A stretch of DNA of 64,000 nt from assembly GCA_038098605.1 (NCBI GenBank), contig JAZDUA010000297.1:1448501-1512500 (forward strand). The letters run 5' to 3'. Below the pieces are notes generated by a model, which saw only the letters and a list, made by a program, of their open reading frames with translations, ran no database searches and was not told where the DNA came from. This DNA comes from Gryllus longicercus. Its lineage: Eukaryota > Arthropoda > Insecta > Orthoptera > Gryllidae. Made by a program: the position numbers and the translations under genes. Positions 36,101 through 46,083 of the stretch are shown piece by piece (positions within the stretch are counted from its first letter, which is position 1; every line of letters starts with the position of its first letter).

Positions 36101-36280
36101 CTCCAGGAAAATAAAACCCTTCCCTACAAAAAAGCTTTCAATCTGTCCCAGTTTAGCGTCAACAGTAAAACATATTACTTTTCACATGCGTTCGTGCAAC
36201 CCGAAAATATGACACCCTCATTAATTAACTAAAGCTAAACCAATAACTACTTCATACAGAACATAAGTGTGTATTTATAT
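33140..36280. other. Non-genic stretch with C-rich low-complexity patch
   Basis: No supported gene. 35280-35490 is C-rich and contains a (CCACG)4 run at 35391-35410, which creates long spurious frames. A short GC-rich patch lies at 33400-33450. Confidence 0.45.
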
Positions 36281-36284
36281 ATTA

Positions 36285-36860
36285 TTCTTTCTCGCAAACT
36301 TCTTACACATTATAGAGAAAATATTGTGATTCCGCGGGAGAAAACACGATTTTTGACCTAAAAACTTTTATTTTCAGGCCATGGTAACGGAAAAGCCGAT
36401 AAAACATGTTCGCGTATGTTTCTATAACAACTTCTTGTGTGGTCAGAACTCATGAATTGTAGGTCATTCATACCGAAAAATCGATTAACGGCAAAACGTC
36501 CGTCTGTCTGTCTGTCCGTCCGTCCGTCCATTTGTCAGTGATCAACGCCAGCGCCCAAACCGTTCAGACGTTTCTCCAAAATTGATATTTCTCATTGACC
36601 TAAACGAACTCAAGACCCTGTGAATTTAAAACAAAAATTTCAATTTTTGAGGGTAATTGTCATGATACTTCAATAACATTGTCAAAGTTTTCTCAAAACT
36701 GGTTCTACTTTTTTTAATTAATTTTTCTCCGGTTAGCGAAAAGAACTCTAGAAAAAAGTAGGTCACAGTTTCTTTGAGCTCTTTGAATGATCGAGAATTG
36801 CAAAATATATAAATAATGTGAGAAAGTGTGTACAATACTGTACTGTACAGCACTGACTAG
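36285..36860 (+). mobile_element. TTACTTTCTCGC-family element, near-complete short form
   Basis: Starts CTTTCTCGCAAACTTCTTAC, followed by ATAGAGAAAATATTGTG and TTTTATTTTCAGGCCATGG. The core CGGCAAAACGTCCG leads into (GTCY)n at 36499-36531 and AACCGTTCAGACG. It ends AATAATGTGAGAAAGTGTG... CTAG|T at 36857-36861. About 575 bases, non-coding. The best short reference copy in the window. Confidence 0.75.
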
Positions 36861-37424
36861 TGAAGTTGGCGCTGCTGCGCGTAATGGCTGCGATTTTGGC
36901 ATGACCTCTTCGGAGTCTCCTTGACACGGACCAGGTTCTGGTTCTCGATTCGCAGGGGAATTGCTGTTGTACCTTGTTGCTCCTCGCAAAAAACCTCGAA
37001 GACCCTCGGACATTGCCGCATCCCAGATGGAATGTGTGTTGTTGACTTTGTAACCGGAGTAACTGATGTTGTAGGTATTCTATTTGTTGTTGTTTCGGCA
37101 ACATCATTTGTTGATGACACTCTTTTTTTTGGGACGTATTCAATGAATCGTTTAATACATCTATTGTTACTTAACTATCCTGGAGCAAAATGCATCAGTT
37201 TCGCAAATGTGTTACTGCTTCACGTCACTGACACGATAATTACAAATAAATTAATATTGGCACTACGTCTATACGATCGAAGGAAGTCAAACTGTGTTAA
37301 TATCACACAACTGCGCTGTTACCGAACATAATTGCGCACCCATTCTCCCAGAGAATTTCTTATGGGGGACACTCAAATAGTGGAGGAAGGTGATAAATTA
37401 CTTGTCCAAAGCCGTCGTGACCTC

Positions 37425-37920
37425 TAGCACCCCTCAGGTTAGTGTGTTAGGGCCACTGCTGTTCTTGGATTTCATTAACGACATTGCAAGGGGAATAAAA
37501 TCGAAAATTAGACTTTTCGCTGATGACAGCATAATATGGAGGAGTATTGGTTCCCCTTCGGATTAAAACATTTTACAGAACGATCTAAGCAGTTATGGAA
37601 ATGAGCATGCAGAAGTAAGATGACATTAAATCCAGCAAAGAGTATATACATTTGTTTTAATAAATAAGTCTCTAAACATGACTTAGGTAGTGCTCTACCA
37701 CGAGTAAATATCTGAAAGTATGTTTTGTTGCGCAAATCGACTTGGGTGGGGCAGGTCAGGCTCACAATGATAAGCCAAAGCGGTCTGGACGGTGCGTACG
37801 CATTCTCCAATACAGTAGATTAAACACCTTGTCTTGTTCGCCCCGTTCTCAAATATAGAGCGGCATGCTGGGATCCGTACAAATGGCAAATCAAGGCGTT
37901 AGATAAAATTAGCTAGTGTT
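37425..37920 (+). pseudogene. CR1/L2-like LINE reverse transcriptase fragment
   Basis: Reads VSVLGPLLFLDFINDIARGI then IRLFADDSIIW (the catalytic FADD box). About 350 bases later LVRPVLKYRAACWDPYKWQI and ALDKI appear in another frame. These are the standard RT palm and C-terminal motifs of CR1/L2-type LINEs. Several frameshifts and a stop after RSIGSPSD make it non-functional. Confidence 0.75.
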
Positions 37921-38029
37921 GCTACAACAGTACATACGTTCTCGTATTATTTTCCGATTTGTAAGTTTCAAAAATTCAGGGGGTTCAATCAAAATGTGAT
38001 AGCGCCATTCTTTGTATTAATCTTGAAAA

Positions 38030-38136
38030 AATATTAAGAAACCATGGCCCAGCAAGGAGAGTTTTTCTGCCGAAGTTTCTCCGTTGACCGGCGCACGATT
38101 GCAATATTTTCTCTTCTTACGAAGGGCGGGAAAGTA
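38030..38136 (-). mobile_element. TTACTTTCTCGC-family terminal fragment
   Basis: On the minus strand: TTACTTTCCCGCCCTTCG, then AGAGAAAATATTGCAATCG and the GCCGGTCAACGGAGAAACTT segment. About 105 bases. Confidence 0.55.
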
Positions 38137-38689
38137 AAAATGATATTCACAGACAAATGTATACAGGTATTCTAGCAACTGTGGACCAACCGCATAATTT
38201 CTAAACGGTTTACGATAGCGAAATGCAGATTTCGCCTACCAATGCGGAATCAAGGGACAAGTAATATGACCCAGAGATCTTCTTTGTAGTCTTTTTAATT
38301 TTCGAAAAATTTAATAATCTTCGAATTTCTTACAAATGGATAAATCACAAAAGGAGGAATACAAGGAGGTAATGTTTGTTATTGATTTAAAAATTATATA
38401 ACAAGTGGTGCTCCCAAAGCACACACTTTCTCGCGTTGTTTCTAAAAGCTCCGCACCATTGCACTACTACATAACCAGCAAAAGTGTTGTCGAGCAACTA
38501 ATTACTTTTCCGTTCCGAGCCTCCAACTCAGATCCCTAGAGCTAAGGTGCCAGCACGCGCACCTCAACGCCACAGAAGCCCTGCGCGGTTCGGACTCTGA
38601 CAAAGGTATAAAAAGGTAAAGGCTCGATTAATGTAAAAAAAATAATCAAAATATCCGTTAGAAACTCCCAAAGCCTTCAGTCCGTTAAG

Positions 38690-39132
38690 ATCAATCAGGG
38701 TTTATTAATTTTTAATAAAATCAGCTAAACGGTACAGGCGCTAGCGTTAACAACAGACGGAGAGACAGACAAACGGACATTTTGGCCTCTCAGCCAACGA
38801 CGCGGCGTCTCCCGGATAGCCGAGAATTTATGGATTCGAGCCGCGGAAGCTTAGTGTACAAAACGGACATTTTGCCATAGCACGTCACACACTTTTTAAC
38901 TTTGGACGTAAATACATTTAAAAAATCCAATTTTTGGTATCAAGAACCAACAAAACATGGAATCTGGCTACACCACGAGTTAGTCTTTTTCTAAATTTAG
39001 CAACAGTATTTATCCAATTTTTCATCACCAGAACCCGGCAATGAGGTTTATTCTGGCGAAATTTCGGCGTTTCCAGGCGTACGATTACACAACTTTCTCT
39101 TCCTACGAAGAATTCGCAAGGCGAGAAAGTAA
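38690..39132 (-). mobile_element. TTACTTTCTCGC-family element with internal insertion
   Basis: Minus-strand copy starting TTACTTTCTCGCCTTGCG (39132 down) with CGAATTCTTCGTAGG hairpin, CCATGTTTTGTTGGTTCTTG, the GTCCGT..GTCTGTCTCTCCGTC block and AACGCTAGCGCC. A 75-base insert with its own target duplication splits the GTCY core. Confidence 0.7.
38786..38860 (+). mobile_element. 75-bp tRNA-like insertion with 14-bp target duplication
   Basis: AAACGGACATTTTG occurs exactly at 38772-38785 and again at 38861-38874, flanking 75 bases. The insert holds ATGGATTCGAGCCGCGG, box B-like. It is tRNA-sized but a full cloverleaf is not evident. The duplication length fits LINE-mediated retroposition. Confidence 0.65.
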
Positions 39133-39539
39133 TGATAATTTCTGAACCGTTTGGGACATCTAAGTTGGTCACGTGGCTAGTGTTCATAATGTATTTAAAT
39201 TTCATGTCGATAGATTCATTAGTTTACTTCAATTGGTTCATGCAGATGAACAGAAACTCAACCATTGATTTGACGTGACATACGTTCTACCAATCGCAAA
39301 AGAAAGTTGAAAAAAATGCTTAATAGTTACAAATTGCAAAATTACTCGCGCATTACCTCCTCCATTGGCATTACTCGCGCAAGTTTTCTTGATACACGAG
39401 CTCCCTAGTCCTCATCCAGCGCTGAATATCACGGCCCGTGAGATACCCAATTTACAGTGTTGGCAACAACCACCTCGTATTTCAAAACAATCGTAGAACT
39501 TCTCATGGCACGTTTTGGCGCGTTAAGTTCATGCCCACA

Positions 39540-40790
39540 GTTGGTACGCCCATTTAAGCGGTGACGTAGCCAAATCCCTCCTCTCCCCGCACCCCCCGCT
39601 GTGGAATATCAAGAAAACGTGCGCGTATAGTAGAGACGTCCGGTTTATTTGTATCACACACTTTTATCGCTTTTTTAAAATTGTATTTCATCAAATTAAA
39701 ATCGCCCTGTGGGACTCGAACCGGACTTGGTTTCAAGTGATGAACCTGAAAATGCCACTTAACTACCTCGGCCATCCAGGAGGAGGAGAAGAGTACCACA
39801 CTTAAAATATTACTCAAGACACAACTGTTTACGTTCTAGCATTACGGAGCTGAGAAAATGTGAAAAGACGCGGAGGTTAAAAGTTGCAATTTCGAAAATG
39901 AAATACACACTTCAAATTCATTTATCTTGATTGATTTTCGTTGTTAGTAGAAGTGCTTCAAATAATTTTCAATTAAGTTTCTGCAATTTTCAATAGTTTT
40001 GTTCGGCAACACATAATTGTGACAAACGCCTATTCCTGAGCGAGGCTCGAACAACCCGGCCTTGCCCCCGAAGCACAAAGACAATGCACATAATTTAACC
40101 AACCTCGGTCAACGGGGTCGTACACGGACTACGCACTCCTACAAAAGTCATAAGAGCTTCATGTTTCAGTTGCAGTATTAGGCAGCGGAAAATGAACAAA
40201 ATGTGAAATAAATGTCCTTTGGGCAGACAAATTGCAGCTTGGCAGGTATAACTCGTCGCGGTAAATAATTTTAGCTGGTTAAAGGTACAGAATTGTGACA
40301 AATTATTATCTCTGAGCCAGTCTCGAAACAGCGGCCCTTCTCCACGAAACGCTGAGACCGTACTCGACATTTAACCACTTCGGCCACTCGGTTTATACAG
40401 ACAGTTGGCACTTCTATATTAGTCATAAGTGCCGAAAGACAAGAATTGATTTGATGGCTCATACGTTTTACAAATCCAATAAGACATGTGAAAAATTGTT
40501 TAAAAGTTAAAAATTCGAGAATCACATACAAAAACTTCCAGTTCATTTATCTTCATTGACACTATTTGCGATTAGAATTGTTTCAAATGGTTTTCAAAAA
40601 CTTTTGTGGAATTCTCAATTATTTCCTGCGTGAACACAGAATTGTCATAAATAATAAATCCTTGACAATTCTCAAACCTTCCCTCCGAAGAGCTGGGCCC
40701 GTACCCATATATTTAGCCGCCTCGTCCATTCTGTTAGGAATTGAAATTAATACTTCTATGATAGTAATAAGTGTATGGTGGTTTCTGTTC
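39540..40790 (-). mobile_element. Cluster of tRNA-Ser/Leu-headed SINEs
   Basis: Four minus-strand heads near 39710-39785, 40035-40115, 40315-40395 and 40660-40735. The best has GGATGGCCGAGGTAGTTAAG (box A region) and CCGGTTCGAGTCCC (box B) at class II tRNA spacing. Others read GACCGAGGTTGGTTAAA, GTGGCCGAAGTGGTTAAA and TGGACGAGGCGGCTAAA. Bodies also repeat: TTCATTTATCTTGATTGA at 39920 and TTCATTTATCTTCATTGA at 40540. Confidence 0.7.
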
Positions 40791-40889
40791 TAGCATTACG
40801 GAGCCGAGTAATATAGAAAATGTGAAAAAAAATTGTTTTTCGGTCGACAAAATGAAAGCAGCCGTGAAGATAATGAGGCTTATCACAAA

Positions 40890-40962
40890 AGCTAGTCAAG
40901 AGTAGTGAGAATAGAAAACTAACTAGGGCGAGAAAGTCTGTGTCATTCTATAGCAATACTAG
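40890..40962 (+). mobile_element. 3' end of a TTACTTTCTCGC-family element
   Basis: GGGCGAGAAAGTCTGTGTC followed by ATAGCAATACTAG|T at 40950-40963 matches the family end at 47.65 kb. Confidence 0.55.
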
Positions 40963-41430
40963 TTTATTTATTTTTTATTCATTTATGTAAATAGCTACAA
41001 CGTTTTTAGGCAAACAAGATAGCACGTACTCACAAAATATCAAAGAGCCTGCTCTGTCCATTTATATCATGTTTCCAACCACAATAGACCAACTGTTAAT
41101 CCAAGGATATACCAAGAAAATAGCCCCCAGCATAAGTTGGCTTATGACTGCAAAATGAAGTGAATGATTTTGATGCGTTACACATTGACCACACCCATTT
41201 TGATTTTTCACAATTGAGTGTCACAAGTGGTCAGATGACTAAATAAAATTGCACATTGTAGGCCACAATGCACGTACAAGGGAGGTATTAAAAACTTCAA
41301 TGATTTTATCTGTCTAATTTACAAACAGTTGACATCATAAATGGGGGAATTTACGGCCGGTTGAAAACTGATTCTAGAACATTACTATTTCTATGTTAAT
41401 AGTGGAATTTGAAGAAAAAACACATACCAA

Positions 41431-41539
41431 CTACATTGCTGCCTCCACAGGCTCTGCAGGTTGCTCTGCTACACGTGTGCCAGGAGTAACAGGCTGTGCA
41501 GGAGGAGACACAGGGGGTAAGGCACCTTCTGCTGCCATC
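41431..41539 (-). CDS. HERP/HERPUD-like exon, proline/alanine-rich segment
   Basis: On the minus strand a strong acceptor (TTGTTCTGTTTTAG, 41540) precedes MAAEGALPPVSPPAQ, PVTPGTRVAEQPAEP and VEAAM, then TAG at 41433-41431. Joined in phase to the exon at 42147, it gives QYIQM-MAAEGALPP, comparable in layout to the YMQYLA..AASGA..PP region of HERPUD proteins, followed by a Pro/Ala/Glu-rich linker. In the family a DWLDW segment and membrane spans should follow. The frame may therefore use donor AAT|GTAGTT at 41435 to reach a further exon not found here, or the gene is truncated. Confidence 0.55.
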
Positions 41540-42146
41540 CTAAAACAGAACAAGCAAACATCCCTCCAAATGTGTTCAGATTCAGGTTCTCTTTTGGAAC
41601 CCATAAACAACAAAAAGACAGAAGTGAAAAAAACTCAGTGAAATTAAATAAAAGGTTTGGCTCTAGACAGTCCTAAATCATGTCGACTTCATTCTGAGAA
41701 ATAATGAAAATAAAGGTTACTATTCAACATTCCTTATCACAGAGCAAAGCATGTCTGCACAGCAGAGTATCATTTGTTACTCCAGCACTACAATTCTTGC
41801 AAAAATGTATACTCAATATAGCGAGTACCTTATTTTCATTAAAAATGTGGCAAAGGACAAAGTAGAGCCAAGCCTTTCGAAATGCAATCGTAAGAATTTT
41901 ATTTGTATATCTAATCAATATAATATAATATAATATAATTAATACACAGGATTACACAGATAAATGAAAACCTATATAAGAATCGTCAATTGAAGGAAAA
42001 GATTATGAAAGGATTGTAAAACTACTACTACTAACTGAAGCACTTACTCTGTTATGAAAACTAACAAAACTTTTAGTAGGGTAAAAAAAATTAGTCAACA
42101 CCTCACAATTCAAGAACAGAAAACAAGACTGAAGAAAACATGTTAC

Positions 42147-42259
42147 ATCTGTATGTACTGCGTCATGTACTGAGCATAAACTTGATGCATTAGTGTCATC
42201 TGTTGCATCATGTTGTTGGGATCATACCTGGTCCCATTCTGTTGAGCCATAGCAGTTGC
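42147..42259 (-). CDS. HERP/HERPUD-like exon, Met/Gln/Tyr-rich segment
   Basis: On the minus strand, acceptor CTACATAG (42260) and donor CAGAT|GTAACA (42147/42146) bound 113 bases reading ATAMAQQNGTRYDPNNMMQQ then MTLMHQVYAQYMTQYIQ. The MQQM....YAQYM.QY pattern is characteristic of the middle of homocysteine-responsive ER ubiquitin-like proteins (HERP), ER membrane cofactors of ER-associated degradation. The N-terminal ubiquitin-like domain was not found upstream (42.3-45 kb), where a repeat is inserted almost at the acceptor. Symbol withheld because only the middle is seen. Confidence 0.6.
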
Positions 42260-42284
42260 CTATGTAGCGCCTAACGTTTTTCGG

Positions 42285-43356
42285 CAAAAATATCTTCCAT
42301 TTTGTAGTTTTGAAATTCTTTTGCAATTTTCGAAAAAAACGAGCAATAATCAAAATGCGACTGCCACCATATTTCTTACCGTTCCCTATTAATATGTGGA
42401 GAAAATTTAATGAAAAACATTTGGAGCAGTGTTTCAGAATTTTGTTTCCTAAACTTCAAACGCAAATTATACAAAAACTACTCTTTTTCAAAAAATTGAA
42501 TATGACATTTTTAAAGAGGTAATTTTGTAGAACAGACTTTGTCTGAGACAAAAACCTCAATCTCCAATTTTGTACTTTTAAATTTGCTTTTTGTAATTTT
42601 CGAAAAAAACTAGCAATACCAGAAAATGGGATTAGCGCCATATTTCTTATCATCCCTTATTACATATGTGAAGAAAATTAAAGAAAACATTTGTAGCAGT
42701 TTCTGAGAAAAAATCGTAAATTTCAAGCGAAAATTACGCAAAAACTAAAACTTTTACAAGAAATGTGCATGAACTTTTTTAGTCCTAAATTTGTACAACA
42801 GACTTTGTCTGAGCCAAAAACCTCTATCATCAATTTTGTAGTTTTAAATTTATTTTTGCAATTTTCAAAAAATCGGGGATATATTCGAAAATGAGACCTG
42901 CATCATTCTCTTAAACATCTTTCGCACTATTGAACAAAATTGAATTAAAAAAAATTGTGTTTTTTTTTAATTTTGAAAATGTCTGAGGGACTACATGTAA
43001 AGTACCCCCTAAATTAAAATATCGATTTCAAAATCCAGCGGTCGTGACATCAGCCAGATCGATCGATGAATATTAATTTTGGATAATATCAGCTGAACAG
43101 TTTAGCCGCTAGCGTTGACCACAGACGGACGGACGTTTTGGCGTCAATCGAATTTTCGTTATCAAGAACCAACAACACATGGATGCTGGCTACACTACGT
43201 GTTAGAGGATATTTTCCCCTACAAGCAACAGGATTTATACACTTTTTCGGTACCAGAGACAGAATATAATACTTTTTCTAGCGAAATTCGTCGTTTTCCG
43301 CCGCACAATTTCATAAATTGCTCTCCTTACGAAGAATTCGTAAGGTGCGGAAGTAA
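42285..43356 (-). mobile_element. Long TTACTTTCTCGC-family element with ~290-bp modules
   Basis: The minus-strand start at 43356 (TTACTTCCGC) is followed by the perfect-stem CTTACGAATTCTTCGTAAG hairpin. The conserved end portion includes GGTACTTTACATGTAG. Three interior modules are recognisable by AAATTT.AT(G)AAAA and 'caattttcgaaaaaa' phrases near 42330, 42600 and 42855. The element begins within about 25 bases of the HERP-like exon's acceptor. Confidence 0.65.
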
Positions 43357-43792
43357 AAAAGAAATAAAGAAGAGTACAAAAAAGAAAAACAAGATGTTTC
43401 CCTGCGGAGGCCGTGGGTGGCCTTAGATTCCCGGGAACGCCACAGCCCGTGGCAATTTCTGAAAATGATATGCCCCATGAGGGATTACTACAATCAGCGT
43501 TGAAGTTTCTTTGATAACATTTTTGTACCGGACTTGTGTTTGTGCCTGACGCTGTTTTCACCTGTACCGTTCGACCATTGCCTGCAGAGTCAGGGAAAGT
43601 CGGAAGGTGTGTGATAACCACGGAGTGTCGAGTCTTTGATTGTTGATCGGAAGCCAGTGAGATGAGTGAATATCCGTATTTTAAATGATTTGGAGTTATT
43701 ATGAAGGCTTCGGTATCGTTCTCAGAGCAAGCAGCCAAGGGCCGTAATTGTAACATATGAGACCAAATCCGCCCAGAGGATATATATGGCAT
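43235..43792 (-). other. Long unexplained open frame (185 codons)
   Basis: Open on the minus strand. The lower part (43235-43400) lies in the repeat terminus, but the upper part (43420-43792) is outside it and reads e.g. RPLAACSENDTEAFIITPNH, THLPTFPDSAGNGRTVQV and GVPGNLRPPTASAG. No domain is recognised and there is no clear splice context. It may be chance or part of an uncharacterised repeat. Confidence 0.25.
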
Positions 43793-44299
43793 TTCTTTCT
43801 AACGCAAGTCTTTGAACAGCTTTGACTGGTAGATCGCAGCACCACCTGGCCCTGCAGCGAAGAAGCTCGCGCATTGTAATAACTTCTCGGAATCAGACTT
43901 TTGCCTCAGAAGACGCGACGAGATCACACTTTGAGAATCTGGAGCCGAGCAGTTTCGAGGCCGCTCGCCCCGCTAGGGTGAAAAGCTAAGGAAAAGAAAT
44001 ACGCGTGCATCGATTACACTGAAGGTTAATTTTACTTGCGTGAGGTTGGTGTCTGTTTTATAATAACTGTACGATCTATGAAGTAATGTGTTGGTGCGCA
44101 ATCCTCGGGTGACTTGCCCTAACACAAAAGAATAACCAACGGAAAGGAAAACAATTTCCTCTCGCCCAAACAAGGTAATATTAACAACTTCAATACTTAA
44201 TGATTCTTATGCCGAGGTGCTAACCGTCCGGATTGCGTGTTGTTTTTCAGAATCTCCTCTTATGACGAGAACACAGAAAGGCGATGAGCAGGACTTTCC

Positions 44300-45480
44300 T
44301 GGTGCAGTTTCCGCAAAATCTCTCCCAATCACCTAAGCAATATTTTGCAGCGTCAACACGGCTGTATCCGCGCCGGCCGTTCGGCGCGTGTGGCCAGAGG
44401 AGTCGTTGCGCGTCTGACTCCAAACGGGGCAGCACCTCCACCTGTCGAGTCCTCCCACCGCGGCTACGTGCGACGACAAAGTCGGCCGCCTGGAGTCCAC
44501 TCTGTTAACAGCAGGCCGTGACGGCTCTTCGAGGCATCGAACGGCTAAAGAGCAAACGAAGATGTTTCTCGAAATCCACCGCGACGCAGCTGTCGAACGC
44601 GGCAGGGGTAGCAACCATTACCGCGCACTTAGGTAGGCCATAGAGTTTTTTATTTTCTTTTTTAATTTTCACGGACTTGGTGTTTTAAGAACAGCTACTT
44701 TCTCAAAAAATCTGTTTCAACGGGAGGTCGCTACAACTCCGCCCACGTCAATATGCAGGATGTGTCATTTTTTGACGCGCACCTACTCATTGGCCAACCT
44801 GTTCTTTGCGAACACAATCTGAAAGGCCGCCGCGCTCGCCAACTCAGCTCTTCCTCGGCTGTAGCAGCATCGCCTTCCGCCGACCGCGAGAAGGGGAAGG
44901 GCGCACCCCTGGTGGGCCCGGGGATCAATCACGTCCCCGAAAATACAAAGGCAATTTTTGTGTTCAAAAAGGGCAAGTGAGTATTGCCCCGTCACTGCTC
45001 CCCAGAGTTGATTTTGAGCAATCAGGAAGAGACAGTCGCACCAGAGGGGATCATAGGTTTCGTTTTTTCGCGTGCGACGCCTAAAAGACCACGTCTTCAC
45101 TTAAACTGCATCTTCGGACATTATCTAACTTGAGCTCCGACTGGCACTTAGACTGCGAGTTCACCTTAAAACTTGAACCGAACTGGATGGCACTCTGCCG
45201 ATCTTGCGCCCATGAGTTGGTCTGGCGCTGTGTGCTCGGGGCTTCTGCTTCGTGCACTCGGAGCTCGTGACGTCTCGTGAGGACAGAAGAGAGGATAACA
45301 AAGCCCGTGAAGACGACGGTGTGCGGTCGCGTTGGCATCTGCCGCGTCGAGCCCCGGGGGCCCAGCAGGCTCGGCAACGCCGCTCAGCTACCAAGGCAGG
45401 ACACCGCACAGCAGTAACAATTGTGGCGATGACTGTTATTCGCGGCTCCTTTTCCCTGCTGAGATATGCGGGTACGACTG
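44300..45480. promoter_or_regulatory. CpG-rich region, possible promoter
   Basis: Two CpG-dense blocks (44340-44620, 44820-45450). On the minus strand the segment around 44735-44795 contains TGACGTGGGC and a CCAAT box (reverse of ATTGG at 44791). TGACGTGG is the core bound by XBP1/ATF6-type factors, which would suit an unfolded-protein-response gene such as the HERP-like one downstream on this strand. The link is inference. Open frames here look composition-driven. Confidence 0.3.
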
Positions 45481-45696
45481 TGAACAAAGGGAGTAAGCTA
45501 AAAAGGTAGATGCCTCCAAGACGGCATTCGTTGCGGCATATGCTTTTGTTGGTTTTGCATACGTTAGCTCAGTTTAGTAAACTACAAGAGCTAGAGCCCA
45601 AATTATAAATATTTTGTAGTACATCATCAATCACTTGCATGTTCGTATTCATCCCCACTTTCACGTTAGTGTTCATTAAATTTGTAGTACAAATTT

Positions 45697-45715
45697 TATT
45701 TTATTTTATTTTATT
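45697..45715 (-). terminator. Poly(A) signal region, minus strand
   Basis: Read on the minus strand, AATAAAATAAAATAAAATA begins about 80 bases after the stop at 45796. It could be a polyadenylation signal or an A-rich tail left by retroposition. Confidence 0.45.
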
Positions 45716-45795
45716 GAATATGCCGCATCCACACACTTACACTGAGAGGGTTGGAGGGAGTAAAGGAAGTGATTCGGTCTGTTCTCTTAACATAC

Positions 45796-46080
45796 TTAGT
45801 ACACCAATATCATAAAAACATAAATCAAAATCCAAAATCCTGTAGAAAGAAAATTGCTTCGATCTGCAATGGAAATGGTGCTGACAGAGCTGCGTAGCAT
45901 CTGCACGCCTCCCTCGCCCACGACGTTGCCACTTCCCCACAGAGTGAGCGTTGCCCCCTGCTCCATCGACTGTATGGAGTTTCTTTGCATTGAATTTGCC
46001 CGTCGCAGAAGAACAATGAGGAAGGCACGGCAGCAGACATGCTCTAAACATTTGCCAGAAGAGGACTTTATTTCAAATTG
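45796..46080 (-). CDS. Terminal exon of a probable membrane protein
   Basis: Minus strand, phase 0, 94 codons then TAA. The frame runs SSSGKCLEHVCCRAFLIVLL, RRANSMQRNSIQSMEQGA, TLTLWGSGNVVGEGGVQML and ADRSNFLSTGFWILIYVFMI before LVY-stop. The final 15-18 residues are a clear hydrophobic span, faintly like the fourth membrane helix that ends Cys-loop receptors, but that is weak. Acceptor candidates are ACAGTAG (46081) and AATAAAG (46066), both phase 0. An unrelated repeat begins within about 10 bases upstream. Two other minus-strand frames are also open here, so confidence is moderate. Confidence 0.45.
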   Translation of the reverse strand, partial: QFEIKSSSGKCLEHVCCRAFLIVLLRRANSMQRNSIQSMEQGATLTLWGSGNVVGEGGVQMLRSSVSTISIADRSNFLSTGFWILIYVFMILVY

Positions 46081-46083
46081 CTA

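Noticed and set aside
36499..36531. Periodic GTCC/GTCT run considered as a CRISPR or regulatory array
   Set aside because: It is the GTCY proto-microsatellite core of a repeat family; no spacer structure.
38786..38860. Genuine tRNA gene
   Set aside because: A box B-like motif is present but acceptor and anticodon stems do not pair convincingly.
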